A DNA stretch of 64,000 nt from Priestia megaterium (GTDB lineage Bacteria; Bacillota; Bacilli; Bacillales; Bacillaceae_H): the NCBI RefSeq assembly GCF_023824195.1, contig NZ_CP085442.1:4192001-4256000 (forward strand), read 5' to 3'. The notes under the pieces were generated by a model. It did no database searches. It was given only the letters and a program-made list of their open reading frames with translations, and was not told the origin of the DNA. A program made the translations under genes and the position numbers. Below are positions 8,320 through 16,656 of the stretch, piece by piece; positions within the stretch are counted from its first letter, which is position 1, and each line of letters opens with the position of its first letter.

Positions 8320-9668
8320 TGTGGTGCTCCTCCTTTATTTAATACTGTTGATAATAACGATGTGTTATAGGTGCCTTTTTCATATAACTCTTCATTTAAC
8401 AACTGCTTAAATAGAGGAATATTCGTTTTGATTCCCTCTACGACAGCTTCTGTAAAATATGATTTAGCTAGTTCAATTGCATTTGAACGCGTACGACCAG
8501 TAATGATAACTTTTGCAATCATTGGATCATAAAAAGGTGTAACCGCATTCATATCACTGTAGCCGCTATCTACGCGCGCATAGGTTCGCTCCGGCAAGTG
8601 ATAACCCGTAATTTTTCCCGGAGCCGGTAAAAAAGTAAACGGATCTTCTGCATAAATTCGAAATTCAATGGCGTAGTTATTTGCTGCTATTTCCTCTTGC
8701 ACACGAGGAAGCTTTTCTCCGCGCGCAGCTAAGATCTGCCACTTAACTAAATCAACCCCTGCAATTTGCTCGGTGATCGGATGCTCAACTTGCAGCCGCG
8801 TGTTCATTTCAAGAAAATAAAAATTTTCGTCTTCATCCACAATAAACTCCACCGTACCTGCATTATAATATCCGATTGCTTTAGCCGCTTGAACGGCTTG
8901 GTTTTGCATGGCTTGTCGCGTACTTTCTTTTAAAGAAAGCGCAGGGGCTTCTTCAATCACCTTTTGATTTCTTCTTTGTACAGAACAATCGCGTTCAAAA
9001 AGATGAACGACATTACCATGCTGATCTCCAAACACCTGTACTTCGATATGTTTTGCGTTTTTGATAAGCTTTTCAATAAACATTCCTTCATGACCAAAAT
9101 ATGCTTTTGCTCTTGCTTTTGTTGAGGCATACACTTGTTTTACTGCTTCTTCGTTATCGCAGCGCACCATCCCAATTCCTCCGCCGCCTCCGCTTGCTTT
9201 TAACATAACGGGATATCCAATTACGCCGGCTACTTTACAAGCCTCTTCAACTGACGTCACATCGCCTTCGCTGCCGGGGACAACAGGTACACCCGCTTCT
9301 TTCATCGCGGCACGAGCAGCAATTTTGTCGCCCATCATCGAAATGATTTCGGGAGAAGGACCGATAAAACAAAAACCTTCATCAATCGCTCTTTTAGCAA
9401 ATGCACTATTTTCCGATAAAAATCCATATCCAGGATGAATGGCATCTACTTTTTCTTCATGACTAATTCGCAGCAGCTCTTCTACATTCAAATATGATTT
9501 TTGCACAGGAGGCTCTCCAATTCGACGTGCTTTTGTAGCCGCTTGAACATAAGGAAGTTCTGCATCTGCATCGGAATAGACAGCCACCGTTTCAATGCCC
9601 ATTTGTTTGCATGTATAAATAATACGAAGAGCAATTTCTCCTCGATTTGCAATCAGTATTTTTTTCAC
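8316..9668 (-). CDS. Biotin carboxylase subunit of an acyl-CoA carboxylase
   Basis: ATP-dependent carboxylation of biotin on the carrier protein. The 450 residues have the order of the AccC family: N-terminal KILIANRGEIALRI, the ATP-grasp glycine-rich loop KASGGGGGIGMV, the EMNTRLQVEH metal/catalytic signature and a C-terminal domain. I chose the GTG at 9668 because an AAGGGGAG site lies 7 nt upstream; an ATG at 9707 lacks a good site. It is the first gene of the three-gene operon and resembles B. subtilis YngH(A), not necessarily the housekeeping AccC of fatty-acid synthesis. A putative cre box at 9746-9759 suggests CcpA control. Confidence 0.9.
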   Translation of the reverse strand: MKKILIANRGEIALRIIYTCKQMGIETVAVYSDADAELPYVQAATKARRIGEPPVQKSYLNVEELLRISHEEKVDAIHPGYGFLSENSAFAKRAIDEGFCFIGPSPEIISMMGDKIAARAAMKEAGVPVVPGSEGDVTSVEEACKVAGVIGYPVMLKASGGGGGIGMVRCDNEEAVKQVYASTKARAKAYFGHEGMFIEKLIKNAKHIEVQVFGDQHGNVVHLFERDCSVQRRNQKVIEEAPALSLKESTRQAMQNQAVQAAKAIGYYNAGTVEFIVDEDENFYFLEMNTRLQVEHPITEQIAGVDLVKWQILAARGEKLPRVQEEIAANNYAIEFRIYAEDPFTFLPAPGKITGYHLPERTYARVDSGYSDMNAVTPFYDPMIAKVIITGRTRSNAIELAKSYFTEAVVEGIKTNIPLFKQLLNEELYEKGTYNTSLLSTVLNKGGAPQ

Positions 9669-9745
9669 CTTTCTCTCCCCTTTCCTCAAATTTCTACTTT
9701 CCCCCATATAATTCTACAATAATTTTAAAACTCCTCTACATTTTT

Positions 9746-9759
9746 TGAAAACGCTTTCC
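9746..9759. promoter_or_regulatory. Putative cre (CcpA-binding) site upstream of the carboxylase operon
   Basis: TGAAAACGCTTTCC matches the cre consensus TGWNANCGNTNWCA at 13 of 14 positions, including the central CG. It is about 80 nt upstream of the GTG start, between the gene and any upstream promoter. Repression by CcpA in rich carbon sources would fit a catabolic acyl-CoA carboxylase. Binding is inferred from the motif only. Confidence 0.6.
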
Positions 9760-9911
9760 ATTTGAACCTCCCTTTCCCTTTGCTTCCTTTCTAAAAAGTG
9801 ATGCTTATAGTAATGTATTCTTCGTATTTAACTGAAAGAATTCATTTTTCTTTATGCGCATTGAATATTCGTTCACCAATCACGAAAACAGAATATTTTG
9901 TATTTTTGTTA

Positions 9912-9951
9912 TATAATATTAGATGAACGAACCAAGCCAGTTCGTTCATCT
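9912..9951 (+). promoter_or_regulatory. Promoter -10 and perfect 12-base inverted repeat upstream of ylbP
   Basis: TATAAT at 9912-9917 is followed by AGATGAACGAAC (9921-9932), a 7-base spacer and GTTCGTTCATCT (9940-9951). The repeat begins about where transcription would start and ends 30 bases before the ylbP ATG. It could be a repressor operator over the start site or a stabilising 5' hairpin in the mRNA. No convincing -35 box is visible. Confidence 0.6.
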
Positions 9952-9981
9952 AGCAAGGAGACATAACAAGGGGGATATGGG

Positions 9982-10452
9982 ATGAATTACGAAGTGAAGC
10001 ATTTAAAAATTAATTTTAAAACGCTAGAAGAGTTCAAGAAATTCAAAGAATATGGCATTCAAGAACTTTCAATGCTAGAAGAATTACATGCTAAGATTTC
10101 CGATAATGAAATAAATTCTCCGTTTTACGGCATTTATTTTGGAAATAGCTTAGTGGCTCGCATGAGTCTCTATAAGCGAAACAAACAGTACGATCAATAT
10201 TTTGAGCCGCCTCAAACGTATGTTGAAGTATGGAAACTTGAAGTGCTCAGCGATTTTCAGCGCAAAGGATTAGGTCAAACGCTCGTTGAATATGCCAAAT
10301 CCTTTCAATTACCTATCAAAACAAGCCCACGAGTAAAATCGAGTGATTTTTGGTCAAAAATGGGGTTCGTACCTGTAACGTATGATATCGATCGTGATTT
10401 GGGAGAAAACCCTCTTATTTGGCTACCAAACGGTGTAAGCGAACAAAAATAA
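9982..10452 (+). CDS. ylbP: GNAT-family N-acetyltransferase YlbP
   Basis: Predicted acetyl-CoA-dependent acetyltransferase with unknown substrate. The 156-residue product has the GNAT core: VEVWKLEVLSDFQRKGLGQTL (about residues 82-102) contains the RKGLG acetyl-CoA pyrophosphate-binding turn. It lies on the plus strand within the mostly minus-strand ylb cluster, as its own transcription unit with an unusual palindrome in the leader and a terminator after the stop. Start at the ATG 9982 with an AAGGGGGA site. Confidence 0.85.
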   Translation: MNYEVKHLKINFKTLEEFKKFKEYGIQELSMLEELHAKISDNEINSPFYGIYFGNSLVARMSLYKRNKQYDQYFEPPQTYVEVWKLEVLSDFQRKGLGQTLVEYAKSFQLPIKTSPRVKSSDFWSKMGFVPVTYDIDRDLGENPLIWLPNGVSEQK

Positions 10453-10480
10453 ACAGCTGATTTCCAGCTGTTTATTTTAT
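10451..10480 (+). terminator. Terminator of ylbP
   Basis: AAACAGCTG (10451-10459), ATTTC loop, CAGCTGTTT (10465-10473), then ATTTTAT. The hairpin starts in the ylbP stop codon. It separates ylbP from convergent gerR. Confidence 0.8.
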
Positions 10481-10533
10481 ATCTATGTGGTATATATGAT
10501 CAACATGAAGTAGGGAGCATTCAAACTATCGCT

Positions 10534-11136
10534 TTACTTTTGAACTTTTTCTAAATTTAAATTTTTATCCACTTGAAATTTCACTTTTCTACTTTTTTCA
10601 TCCTCTTTTAATACAACCATTTTACGAGCCCTCTCCATAATTTCAATAAGAGCTTTATAGTCATCTTCCACAATTAACAAGTTGTTTTGCAAAGCTTTTT
10701 TTTCTTTTTCCAAAATCGTTACTTTCTCTTGTAAACGTTCAATCTTTTGCTGCAGTTCTTCATTAGCTTCGAGAAGCTCCGACGAGTGTTTTTGCCCTTG
10801 ATCTACATTTTCTAAATACTTAATTACCTCATTAAGCGAAATATGTTTCTCTGCTTCCATATATGATAAGCGTGCAGGCTGCTCGTCATCTTTTGAAACA
10901 GTTCTTGCTTTTAATTCTTTTCTCTGTTTTTTCGCAAGATCAATACCAGTCTTGTATTGTTTGCGCACAAAAGAATTCCAGCGGAAGCCACAAGCTGCTG
11001 ATGTTCGTGTAAGTTTCTTCCCCACTTCTTCAAATGCAGCTAGCTGAGTGCCACCTTCACGTATATGACGCAGTACAATTTCTGCGAGTAATAAATCTTC
11101 ATCATGAGTCCATGCATCTTGACGAGAAGAAGTCAT
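10534..11136 (-). CDS. gerR: RsfA/GerR-family sporulation transcription regulator (YlbO)
   Basis: Mother-cell or forespore transcription regulator family; B. subtilis GerR (YlbO) modulates sigmaE-dependent genes. The 200-residue product has an N-terminal Myb/SANT-like domain (WTHDEDLLLAEIVLRHIREG and RTSAACGFRWNSFVRKQY, residues 9-60) and a long coiled coil of Glu/Lys/Leu repeats at about 105-165. The position between ylbP and rpmF matches ylbO. Assignment to GerR rather than the paralogue RsfA rests on that position. Confidence 0.85.
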   Translation of the reverse strand: MTSSRQDAWTHDEDLLLAEIVLRHIREGGTQLAAFEEVGKKLTRTSAACGFRWNSFVRKQYKTGIDLAKKQRKELKARTVSKDDEQPARLSYMEAEKHISLNEVIKYLENVDQGQKHSSELLEANEELQQKIERLQEKVTILEKEKKALQNNLLIVEDDYKALIEIMERARKMVVLKEDEKSRKVKFQVDKNLNLEKVQK

Positions 11137-11314
11137 TTTTCTATCCCTCCTTATCCGTACTTATTAAATGAATATGCACCTACTAGATAAGATAGACTAT
11201 TGTTCCTCTTCTCAATCAAGAAAATCTTTCATATACTTTGAAGCAAAATGAGAAATTCGTGATTCTTTCATCTTTCGCTTATTAACTATATTGCTATGGA
11301 AATGCAGTTCATAA

Positions 11315-12082
11315 CTATGTTTTTTTAACGATGACCTTTTGAACCGCTTCTTCATGCTCAGGCGACTCCCACAATATCGAACAGCGATGAATTTCTTGTT
11401 CCATCCGATTCCAAACCCGGCTTTGCTCCCATTTCTCAATAGCGATTTCTTTGTAAGCTTGCAATACCTGGGTCGGTTTATGAGTGATAGGCGCTAACCA
11501 CTCCTCACACCTCATAGTTAGTTCTTTAAACGACGTGACATAGGAAAGAAACCCAATTTGCTTTGCTCGTTCTACTCCATACAGCTGAGCACTGTAGATC
11601 ATTTCCATCGCTTCTTGATAACGCAGCTTTTCAAGAAGAATGGTTCCTCCTCCCCAGCCTGTTGTAATTCCTAAATCCCCTTGAATAAAGCCCATTTCGC
11701 TATGTGTTGCACTTATACGGAAGTCACATGCAATCGCAAGCTCACATCCTCCTCCAACCGATGTTCCATTCAAAAGGGCAACTGTTGGTTTTGGGAGTGT
11801 TAAGATTTCATAGAGAATTTTCCCCATTTTCGTTAACATTTGAGACGCCTCTTTCGAAGTCTTTAGCTCATGAAATACGCTTAAATCTCCTCCACTGCAA
11901 AATGCGTCTGAACCAGCACCTGTAATTACAAAAGCTTTTACTAACTGATTATGTTTCACATAACCTACAGCTTGCTGCAGTTCATTCATAACATCATAAT
12001 CAATAGCATTACGCTTTTCAGGACGATTAATCACAAACGTAGCAATGCCTTGGCTTGTAGTAAACAGCTCGCTTTTTTTCAT
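11315..12082 (-). CDS. Enoyl-CoA hydratase/isomerase family protein
   Basis: Crotonase-fold protein expected to act on an acyl-CoA thioester. The 255 residues include the CoA-binding region FVINRPEKRNAIDYDVM, the first oxyanion-hole segment GAGSDAFCSGGDLSVF (about residues 55-70) and LLNGTSVGGGCELAIACDFRI (about 103-123). In place of the second catalytic Glu of canonical hydratases the sequence has FIQGDLGITTGWGG, so the exact reaction is uncertain. It is not part of this cluster in B. subtilis, but a fatty-acyl role would fit the nearby carboxylase. ATG at 12082 with a strong AAGGAGG site. Confidence 0.85.
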   Translation of the reverse strand: MKKSELFTTSQGIATFVINRPEKRNAIDYDVMNELQQAVGYVKHNQLVKAFVITGAGSDAFCSGGDLSVFHELKTSKEASQMLTKMGKILYEILTLPKPTVALLNGTSVGGGCELAIACDFRISATHSEMGFIQGDLGITTGWGGGTILLEKLRYQEAMEMIYSAQLYGVERAKQIGFLSYVTSFKELTMRCEEWLAPITHKPTQVLQAYKEIAIEKWEQSRVWNRMEQEIHRCSILWESPEHEEAVQKVIVKKT

Positions 12083-12161
12083 GCTTTTTCCTCCTTATAG
12101 ACAAGGTATGAATCTTTTTACAACAGTAATTGTTTATTTAAAAAGAGTTCTTGTTCTATAA

Positions 12162-12194
12162 GAAAAATCCTTCTCTTCCAAAGGGCAGAGAAGG
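12162..12194 (-). terminator. Second terminator downstream of rpmF
   Basis: CCTTCTCT (12169-12176) pairs with AGAGAAGG (12187-12194), and the minus-strand RNA continues into a U-run (ATTTTTC). With the hairpin at 12211-12241 it makes a tandem stop for the highly expressed ylbN-rpmF unit. Confidence 0.65.
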
Positions 12195-12204
12195 AAAAAA
12201 GGCA

Positions 12205-12241
12205 AAAAAAAATAAAAGACCCTTTAAGAGGGTCTTTTATT
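12205..12241 (-). terminator. Terminator of rpmF
   Basis: AAAAGACCCT and AGGGTCTTTT form the stem with a short TTAAG loop (arms about 12214-12223 and 12229-12238), followed on the minus strand by at least nine T residues. Confidence 0.9.
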
Positions 12242-12252
12242 TAAATAAGCAA

Positions 12253-12426
12253 TTATTTGCTTACTACGTCATTTCCTTTGTAAGTACCACAAGCTTTACA
12301 TACGCGGTGTGATAGTTTCATTTCACCACAATTTGGGCACTCTACCATACCAGGAACTTGTAATTTAAAGTGCGTACGACGCGTTCTTTTCTTCATTTTA
12401 GATGTTCTTCTAAAAGGTACAGCCAT
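12253..12426 (-). CDS. rpmF: 50S ribosomal protein L32
   Basis: Large-subunit ribosomal protein. The 57-residue product starts [10 protein letters not shown] and contains a zinc-ribbon of the CxxC type (CPNC and CKAC), so it is the zinc-binding form. The start is the ATG at 12426; an upstream in-frame GTG overlaps the AAGGAGG ribosome binding site and is unlikely. It follows ylbN, the usual arrangement in many bacteria (yceD-rpmF). Confidence 0.98.
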   Translation of the reverse strand: MAVPFRRTSKMKKRTRRTHFKLQVPGMVECPNCGEMKLSHRVCKACGTYKGNDVVSK

Positions 12427-12491
12427 TATTCCCACCTCCTTAAAAGAATTTTAAAATCATATGAAGGCCCGAAAGCCGGATCTTCGCATTT

Positions 12492-13010
12492 TTATTTCTT
12501 TTTGTCTTTAAAGAAATTTTCGAGTACGGCTAAGCGGGGATCTACTTTTTCCTGCTGTTCTTCTTCGGTAACAACTTCCCAGTCTTTTCCTGACTGTGGA
12601 GCTGCTCCTGCCGCTTGCTGATTTTCACTAAATACCTGCAGAGGAATTTCAACAATAATTAACTCTTGAATCAAAGGTTGTAAATCAACCGTTTCTCCCT
12701 CTACAATGCGTACTTCAGCATCTTCTTCATAATCAGCATTCACATTCAATAAAAACGTTTCAGTTGCGTTAATTTCAAACGGATACGGAACGTCAACTAA
12801 TGTACGAGCACAAGGCAACGTCATTTCTCCTGAAATTTTAAGGTGAAACGTTACTTTCGAAGAGCTAATGTCGGCTCTTCCTTTCACGTTTACATCTGAC
12901 ATTCTACGAATTTGAGGATCAGCATTCATAAACTCTTTGCCGTCAATCACTTCGTCAAATGTTAGACCTTTATTTTGCAACTGATACAATTGATGTATTG
13001 TCCATTTCAT
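12492..13010 (-). CDS. ylbN: YceD/DUF177 family protein YlbN
   Basis: Family linked to 23S rRNA accumulation and ribosome assembly in other bacteria; the molecular role is not established. The 172 residues include the conserved segment KISGEMTLPCARTLVDVPYPFE (shortened here) near residues 58-78 and an acidic C-terminal half ending in a basic FFKDKKK tail. It is coupled with rpmF downstream. The gene is divergent from tmcAL; the promoter must lie in 13011-13189. Confidence 0.92.
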   Translation of the reverse strand: MKWTIHQLYQLQNKGLTFDEVIDGKEFMNADPQIRRMSDVNVKGRADISSSKVTFHLKISGEMTLPCARTLVDVPYPFEINATETFLLNVNADYEEDAEVRIVEGETVDLQPLIQELIIVEIPLQVFSENQQAAGAAPQSGKDWEVVTEEEQQEKVDPRLAVLENFFKDKKK

Positions 13011-13189
13011 TGTTAATCACCTCAAGGCAACAAAGGTTATTATAGCTTTCACAAGATTATTTGTCAATATTTTTTCTTTACACTATAATGTACTTAAATA
13101 TGCTTTTTTGTAAAAATTTCTTACTTTCATAAAAAAATGTTTTTAAAACAAAGAGCTAGACTAAAAATAATAAATTAAAAGGAGACATT

Positions 13190-14389
13190 ATGCAAGCAGT
13201 TGGAATAATTGTCGAATATAATCCTTTTCATAACGGACACGCTTATCATTTGCAGCAAGCGAAACAACAAACCGGAGCAGATTGTGTGATTGCTGTGATG
13301 AGCGGGCACTTTTTGCAGCGCGGAGAGCCTGCTCTTGTATCGAAATGGTCCCGCACAAGAATGGCTTTAGCCGCTGGTGCAGACTTAGTCGTTGAATTAC
13401 CCTATGCTTTTTCTACTCAAAAAGCTGAAACATTCGCAAGCGGCGCTATTTCTATTTTAGAATCCCTTCACGCTGACTTTGTATGCTTTGGCAGCGAAAA
13501 TGGCAATATTGACTCATTTACCCGCACCGCTGATTTGCTCGAAGCTCATGAATCAGAACTATCCGCTTTAATTCAACAAGAGATGAAAAAAGGAAACAGT
13601 TATCCAAAAGCAGCTTCCAATGCTTTCTTACAGCTTTTCACGGAGGCTCCTATTGATCTATCTCAGCCAAATAATGTGCTTGGAATGAGCTATGTAGCTG
13701 CCATTAAAAAACAGCATGCATCTATTAAACCATATACAATCACTCGAATTCAATCACATTATCACGATGATTCCCTGTCTTCCTCTTTTATTTCAAGCGC
13801 TACAAGCATACGTAAAGCTATTTTTGACAGCAGCAGCCATGGGGACCTGAGCAAGCACATGCCAGTTAGTACGGCAAACGAATTAGCAGCTTACAAGCAA
13901 GCACACGGACAGTTTCATCATTGGGAGCATTATTTCCCATTTTTGAAATACAAATTATTAACTACTCCGCTTTATGACTTACAGCGTATTTATGAAATAG
14001 AAGAAGGTATTGAACATCGGCTGCTATCTTATATTTCTTCATCTACTTCATTTGAAGATTTTTTAACAAATGTTAAAACGAAGCGATATACGAGAACCCG
14101 TTTACAGCGCATGTTCGTTCACCTTTTAACCAATACAACAAAAAGTGAGATGCAACAAGCTGATCCTTATATTCGCTTATTGGGAATGTCAAAGACAGGA
14201 CAAACCTATTTAAAAACAATTAAGAAAAAGCTGTCCCTTCCTATTGTATCCACTGTATCGCAATGTAAACTAAAAGAAATTGATACCGATATTAAAGCGA
14301 CACATGTTTATAGTATGCCGTTTCAGGAGCCTTTGCGCTCTCAGTTTATGAAACAAGAATATACGCAGCCCCCTATCCTTTGGCCATAA
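13190..14389 (+). CDS. tmcAL: tRNA(Met) cytidine acetate ligase TmcAL (YlbM)
   Basis: Forms N4-acetylcytidine at the wobble position of elongator tRNA-Met from acetate and ATP. The 399-residue protein begins GIIVEYNPFHNGHAYHL, which holds the HxGH nucleotidyltransferase motif, followed by VIAVMSGHFLQRGEP and the SFISSATSIRKA segment (ISSxxxR type). Length fits the family (about 400-415). ATG at 13190 with an AAAAGGAG site. It is on the plus strand, opposite to its neighbours, as in the ylb cluster of B. subtilis relatives. Confidence 0.94.
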   Translation: MQAVGIIVEYNPFHNGHAYHLQQAKQQTGADCVIAVMSGHFLQRGEPALVSKWSRTRMALAAGADLVVELPYAFSTQKAETFASGAISILESLHADFVCFGSENGNIDSFTRTADLLEAHESELSALIQQEMKKGNSYPKAASNAFLQLFTEAPIDLSQPNNVLGMSYVAAIKKQHASIKPYTITRIQSHYHDDSLSSSFISSATSIRKAIFDSSSHGDLSKHMPVSTANELAAYKQAHGQFHHWEHYFPFLKYKLLTTPLYDLQRIYEIEEGIEHRLLSYISSSTSFEDFLTNVKTKRYTRTRLQRMFVHLLTNTTKSEMQQADPYIRLLGMSKTGQTYLKTIKKKLSLPIVSTVSQCKLKEIDTDIKATHVYSMPFQEPLRSQFMKQEYTQPPILWP

Positions 14390-14420
14390 AAAAATCGTCT
14401 GCAAGAGACGATTTTTTTAT
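14387..14420. terminator. Bidirectional terminator between tmcAL and ylbL
   Basis: ATCGTCT (14394-14400), GCAAG loop, AGACGAT (14406-14412), with A-run and T-run on either side, so it can serve both convergent genes. It overlaps the last bases of ylbL. Confidence 0.9.
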
Positions 14421-15433
14421 GGTTTCAGCTTTTCTAAATATGTTACGGCATCCGAAAATGAATCTACGGGTACAATTTTCATATCACTTTTTATTTTTTT
14501 AGCTGTCTTCACTGCTTCTCGGTAGTTAGAGCCCGCAGCCCCTTTTTCATTTGGTGCAAAGAAAATCTCTGCTCCTTCTTTATCTGCGGCTACAATTTTT
14601 TGCGAAATACCTCCGATTGGTCCTACCTCTCCTTTATCATTGATAGTCCCTGTACCTGCAACGCGGTGGCCTTTTGTCATGTCCTCTTTAACAAGCTGAT
14701 TATAGATTTCAAGCGAGAACATCAGTCCCGCTGAAGGCCCTCCTATTTTTTCAGTATCAATATGTATATCGGGCTTAACTTCTAATTCTTGGTTCGTTTC
14801 TAAAGCAATTCCTAGGCCTACTCGTTTCGGCTCGTCAGGAAATGCTTTAACTTTTAGAGTATGTTTGCTTTCTTTGCCATCTCTTTTTACATAAATTGAT
14901 ACTGAATCTCCTGCTTTTTTAGTCGATACGTAGTTGATTAAGTCCTCAGCAGTTTGAATTTTTTTCTCGTCTACTTTCGTCACTACATCTCCAACATGAA
15001 GTTTTCCGTGTGCAGGCATATTTTCTACGACATATGTAACATATACGCCTTTATTGTGATAGGAAACGCTCTTTCCAGCTGCTTCGTATGCTACTGAAAT
15101 AGCGGCATTTTTTGACGTATCCATCATATGTAATTGCCTTGTCGAGTAATCTTCATCGCTTTCACCTTGCTGCAAAATTTGCTTTGTAGGGAAAATTTCA
15201 TGAAAGTCCTGTATTTTCGCAAGACCATATGAAAGAGGAGTTGCTCTGCCCATTCTTACAGTTGTAAGCATAAACGTCCCTTTTTCATGGTATCCATCTT
15301 CTACTTTAATAATAGGCGCAAGTTCTTCTGCCATTCCAGGCTTTGTAATGTAGTACGGCAAAGGATAAAAACAAAGCATTGCCACCACTGCAATAACAGC
15401 CAAATATACCAAAATTCTAATTCTAGATTTCAC
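14417..15433 (-). CDS. ylbL: PDZ / Lon-type membrane serine protease YlbL
   Basis: Membrane protease; in B. subtilis YlbL helps clear the DNA-damage division inhibitor YneA, and related SepM processes a pheromone. The product (338 residues) has an N-terminal membrane anchor (RILVYLAVIAVVAMLCFY), a PDZ domain in the middle (about residues 105-185) and a C-terminal Lon-like S16 domain with the serine in GGPSAGLMFSLE and the lysine in GGISQKIVAADKEGA, so the Ser-Lys dyad is intact. I place the start at the GTG 15433, which has an AAGGAG site and overlaps ylbK by 11 nt; upstream in-frame starts would overlap ylbK much more. Confidence 0.92.
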   Translation of the reverse strand: MKSRIRILVYLAVIAVVAMLCFYPLPYYITKPGMAEELAPIIKVEDGYHEKGTFMLTTVRMGRATPLSYGLAKIQDFHEIFPTKQILQQGESDEDYSTRQLHMMDTSKNAAISVAYEAAGKSVSYHNKGVYVTYVVENMPAHGKLHVGDVVTKVDEKKIQTAEDLINYVSTKKAGDSVSIYVKRDGKESKHTLKVKAFPDEPKRVGLGIALETNQELEVKPDIHIDTEKIGGPSAGLMFSLEIYNQLVKEDMTKGHRVAGTGTINDKGEVGPIGGISQKIVAADKEGAEIFFAPNEKGAAGSNYREAVKTAKKIKSDMKIVPVDSFSDAVTYLEKLKP

Positions 15434-16220
15434 TTTTTTTGTTCTCCTTCCAATGATCAATTGCTTGTAGAATAGAAGGCAACTGCTCATGTGCTGCTTG
15501 TTCACCAATTGAAATCATTTCTTGAATGTTTGTAAACGCTCTGGAACTAAAAGTATCGAGATTAGGACGAATCATAATGTCTGAAGCAATGGTCCGATGA
15601 GCTACTAGCTCATCTTGCAAAATATCTAAACTTTGCATAATGACATCAAAAATGGAGCTGATTTCTGCATTCACTTTCGCTTTTGATACATCGACTCCAA
15701 TGACAATATCAGATCCCATTTCTTTTACAACCGATACAGGAATACGGTCCACTACCCCGCCGTCTACAAGCAATCGTCCATCAATTACTTCGGGAGCAAA
15801 GATTCCTGGAATTGAAATACTTGCTCTCACCGCTTCAGCGATAGGTCCTTTTTTAAACACCACTTTCTCTCCTGTTTTCAAATCTGTCGCTACAATGGCA
15901 AACGGTATAGATAACTGTTCAATGGTTCTATTTTGCGTAAAGGTGCGAACCAGCGATTTTACTCTGTTGCCCGTAATAAATCCCATTTTAGGCACGGTAA
16001 AATCCAAATAATACTTTCGTTTGAACGTTAGCGCCATTTTATAAAGAGTTGCCAGTTCAATACCTGACGCATATAGTGCACCAACTAAAGCTCCCATGCT
16101 GCTGCCAGCTAGAAAATCAATAGGAATGTTATTTTCTGTTAGCGTTTTGATTACTCCTAAATGTGCAAAACCTCTAGCTCCACCTGAGCCTAACGCAACT
16201 CCTATTTTTGGGCTTTCCAC
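15423..16220 (-). CDS. ylbK: Patatin-like phospholipase family protein YlbK
   Basis: Predicted serine lipid acyl hydrolase. All family motifs are present in the 265 residues: the oxyanion loop GSGGARGFAHLG (about residues 11-22), the nucleophile elbow AGSSMGA (GxSxG, near residue 40) and the aspartate motif DGGVVDR near 152. The start is a GTG at 16220 preceded by a purine-rich site. It is coupled to ylbL downstream. Substrate unknown. Confidence 0.92.
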   Translation of the reverse strand: MESPKIGVALGSGGARGFAHLGVIKTLTENNIPIDFLAGSSMGALVGALYASGIELATLYKMALTFKRKYYLDFTVPKMGFITGNRVKSLVRTFTQNRTIEQLSIPFAIVATDLKTGEKVVFKKGPIAEAVRASISIPGIFAPEVIDGRLLVDGGVVDRIPVSVVKEMGSDIVIGVDVSKAKVNAEISSIFDVIMQSLDILQDELVAHRTIASDIMIRPNLDTFSSRAFTNIQEMISIGEQAAHEQLPSILQAIDHWKENKKSEI

Positions 16221-16656
16221 TTTACCTGCCCCCTCGTTTTACCTTATAGACTTCTAAAAATGTAAAAACATTTGATGAGCTTCTCTATCATTGTTGCCCT
16301 GTCTTCGGTAGGACTATTCTTCATTTTCTATTTGTTCATTTAGTATGAAGCTAAAGATATGTTTTGCTCAATACACGGTGGTTATTAAGCATTATACTAT
16401 ACTGAAGGTTGTTTTAAGAAATTCTTACTCTTCGCTTGCTGCGTATACGTTTTTTTACTCCTTGACTATCCTAGAAGTGCATTGATTTATGTATATGAAT
16501 TGTATTTCCAAATGTGACAAGACGCCTTTTTATTCAGCATGAATTTATTTTCTCCTTACTCATAGGCATAAAGTCGATGCATAGCTTCGTATATTGATAT
16601 ATAGAAGAACTTGTACATTTGCCTAAAACTCCTCATTTCATTCATATCAAAATGAC
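16221..16656. other. Divergent intergenic region between ylbK and ylbJ
   Basis: 436 bases with no open frame that looks coding and no strong hairpin. It must hold the promoters of ylbK-ylbL (minus) and ylbJ (plus). GTATATT followed about 15 bases later by TGTACATTT upstream of ylbJ faintly resembles a sigmaE promoter, which would suit a sporulation gene, but the match is too weak to annotate as a site. Confidence 0.5.

Noticed and set aside
11212..11439. 75-codon frame overlapping the end of the enoyl-CoA hydratase gene
   Set aside because: Out of phase with the supported gene, biased composition, no ribosome binding site.
15640..16011. 123-codon plus-strand frame over ylbK
   Set aside because: Antisense shadow of an intact patatin-like gene with all catalytic motifs.
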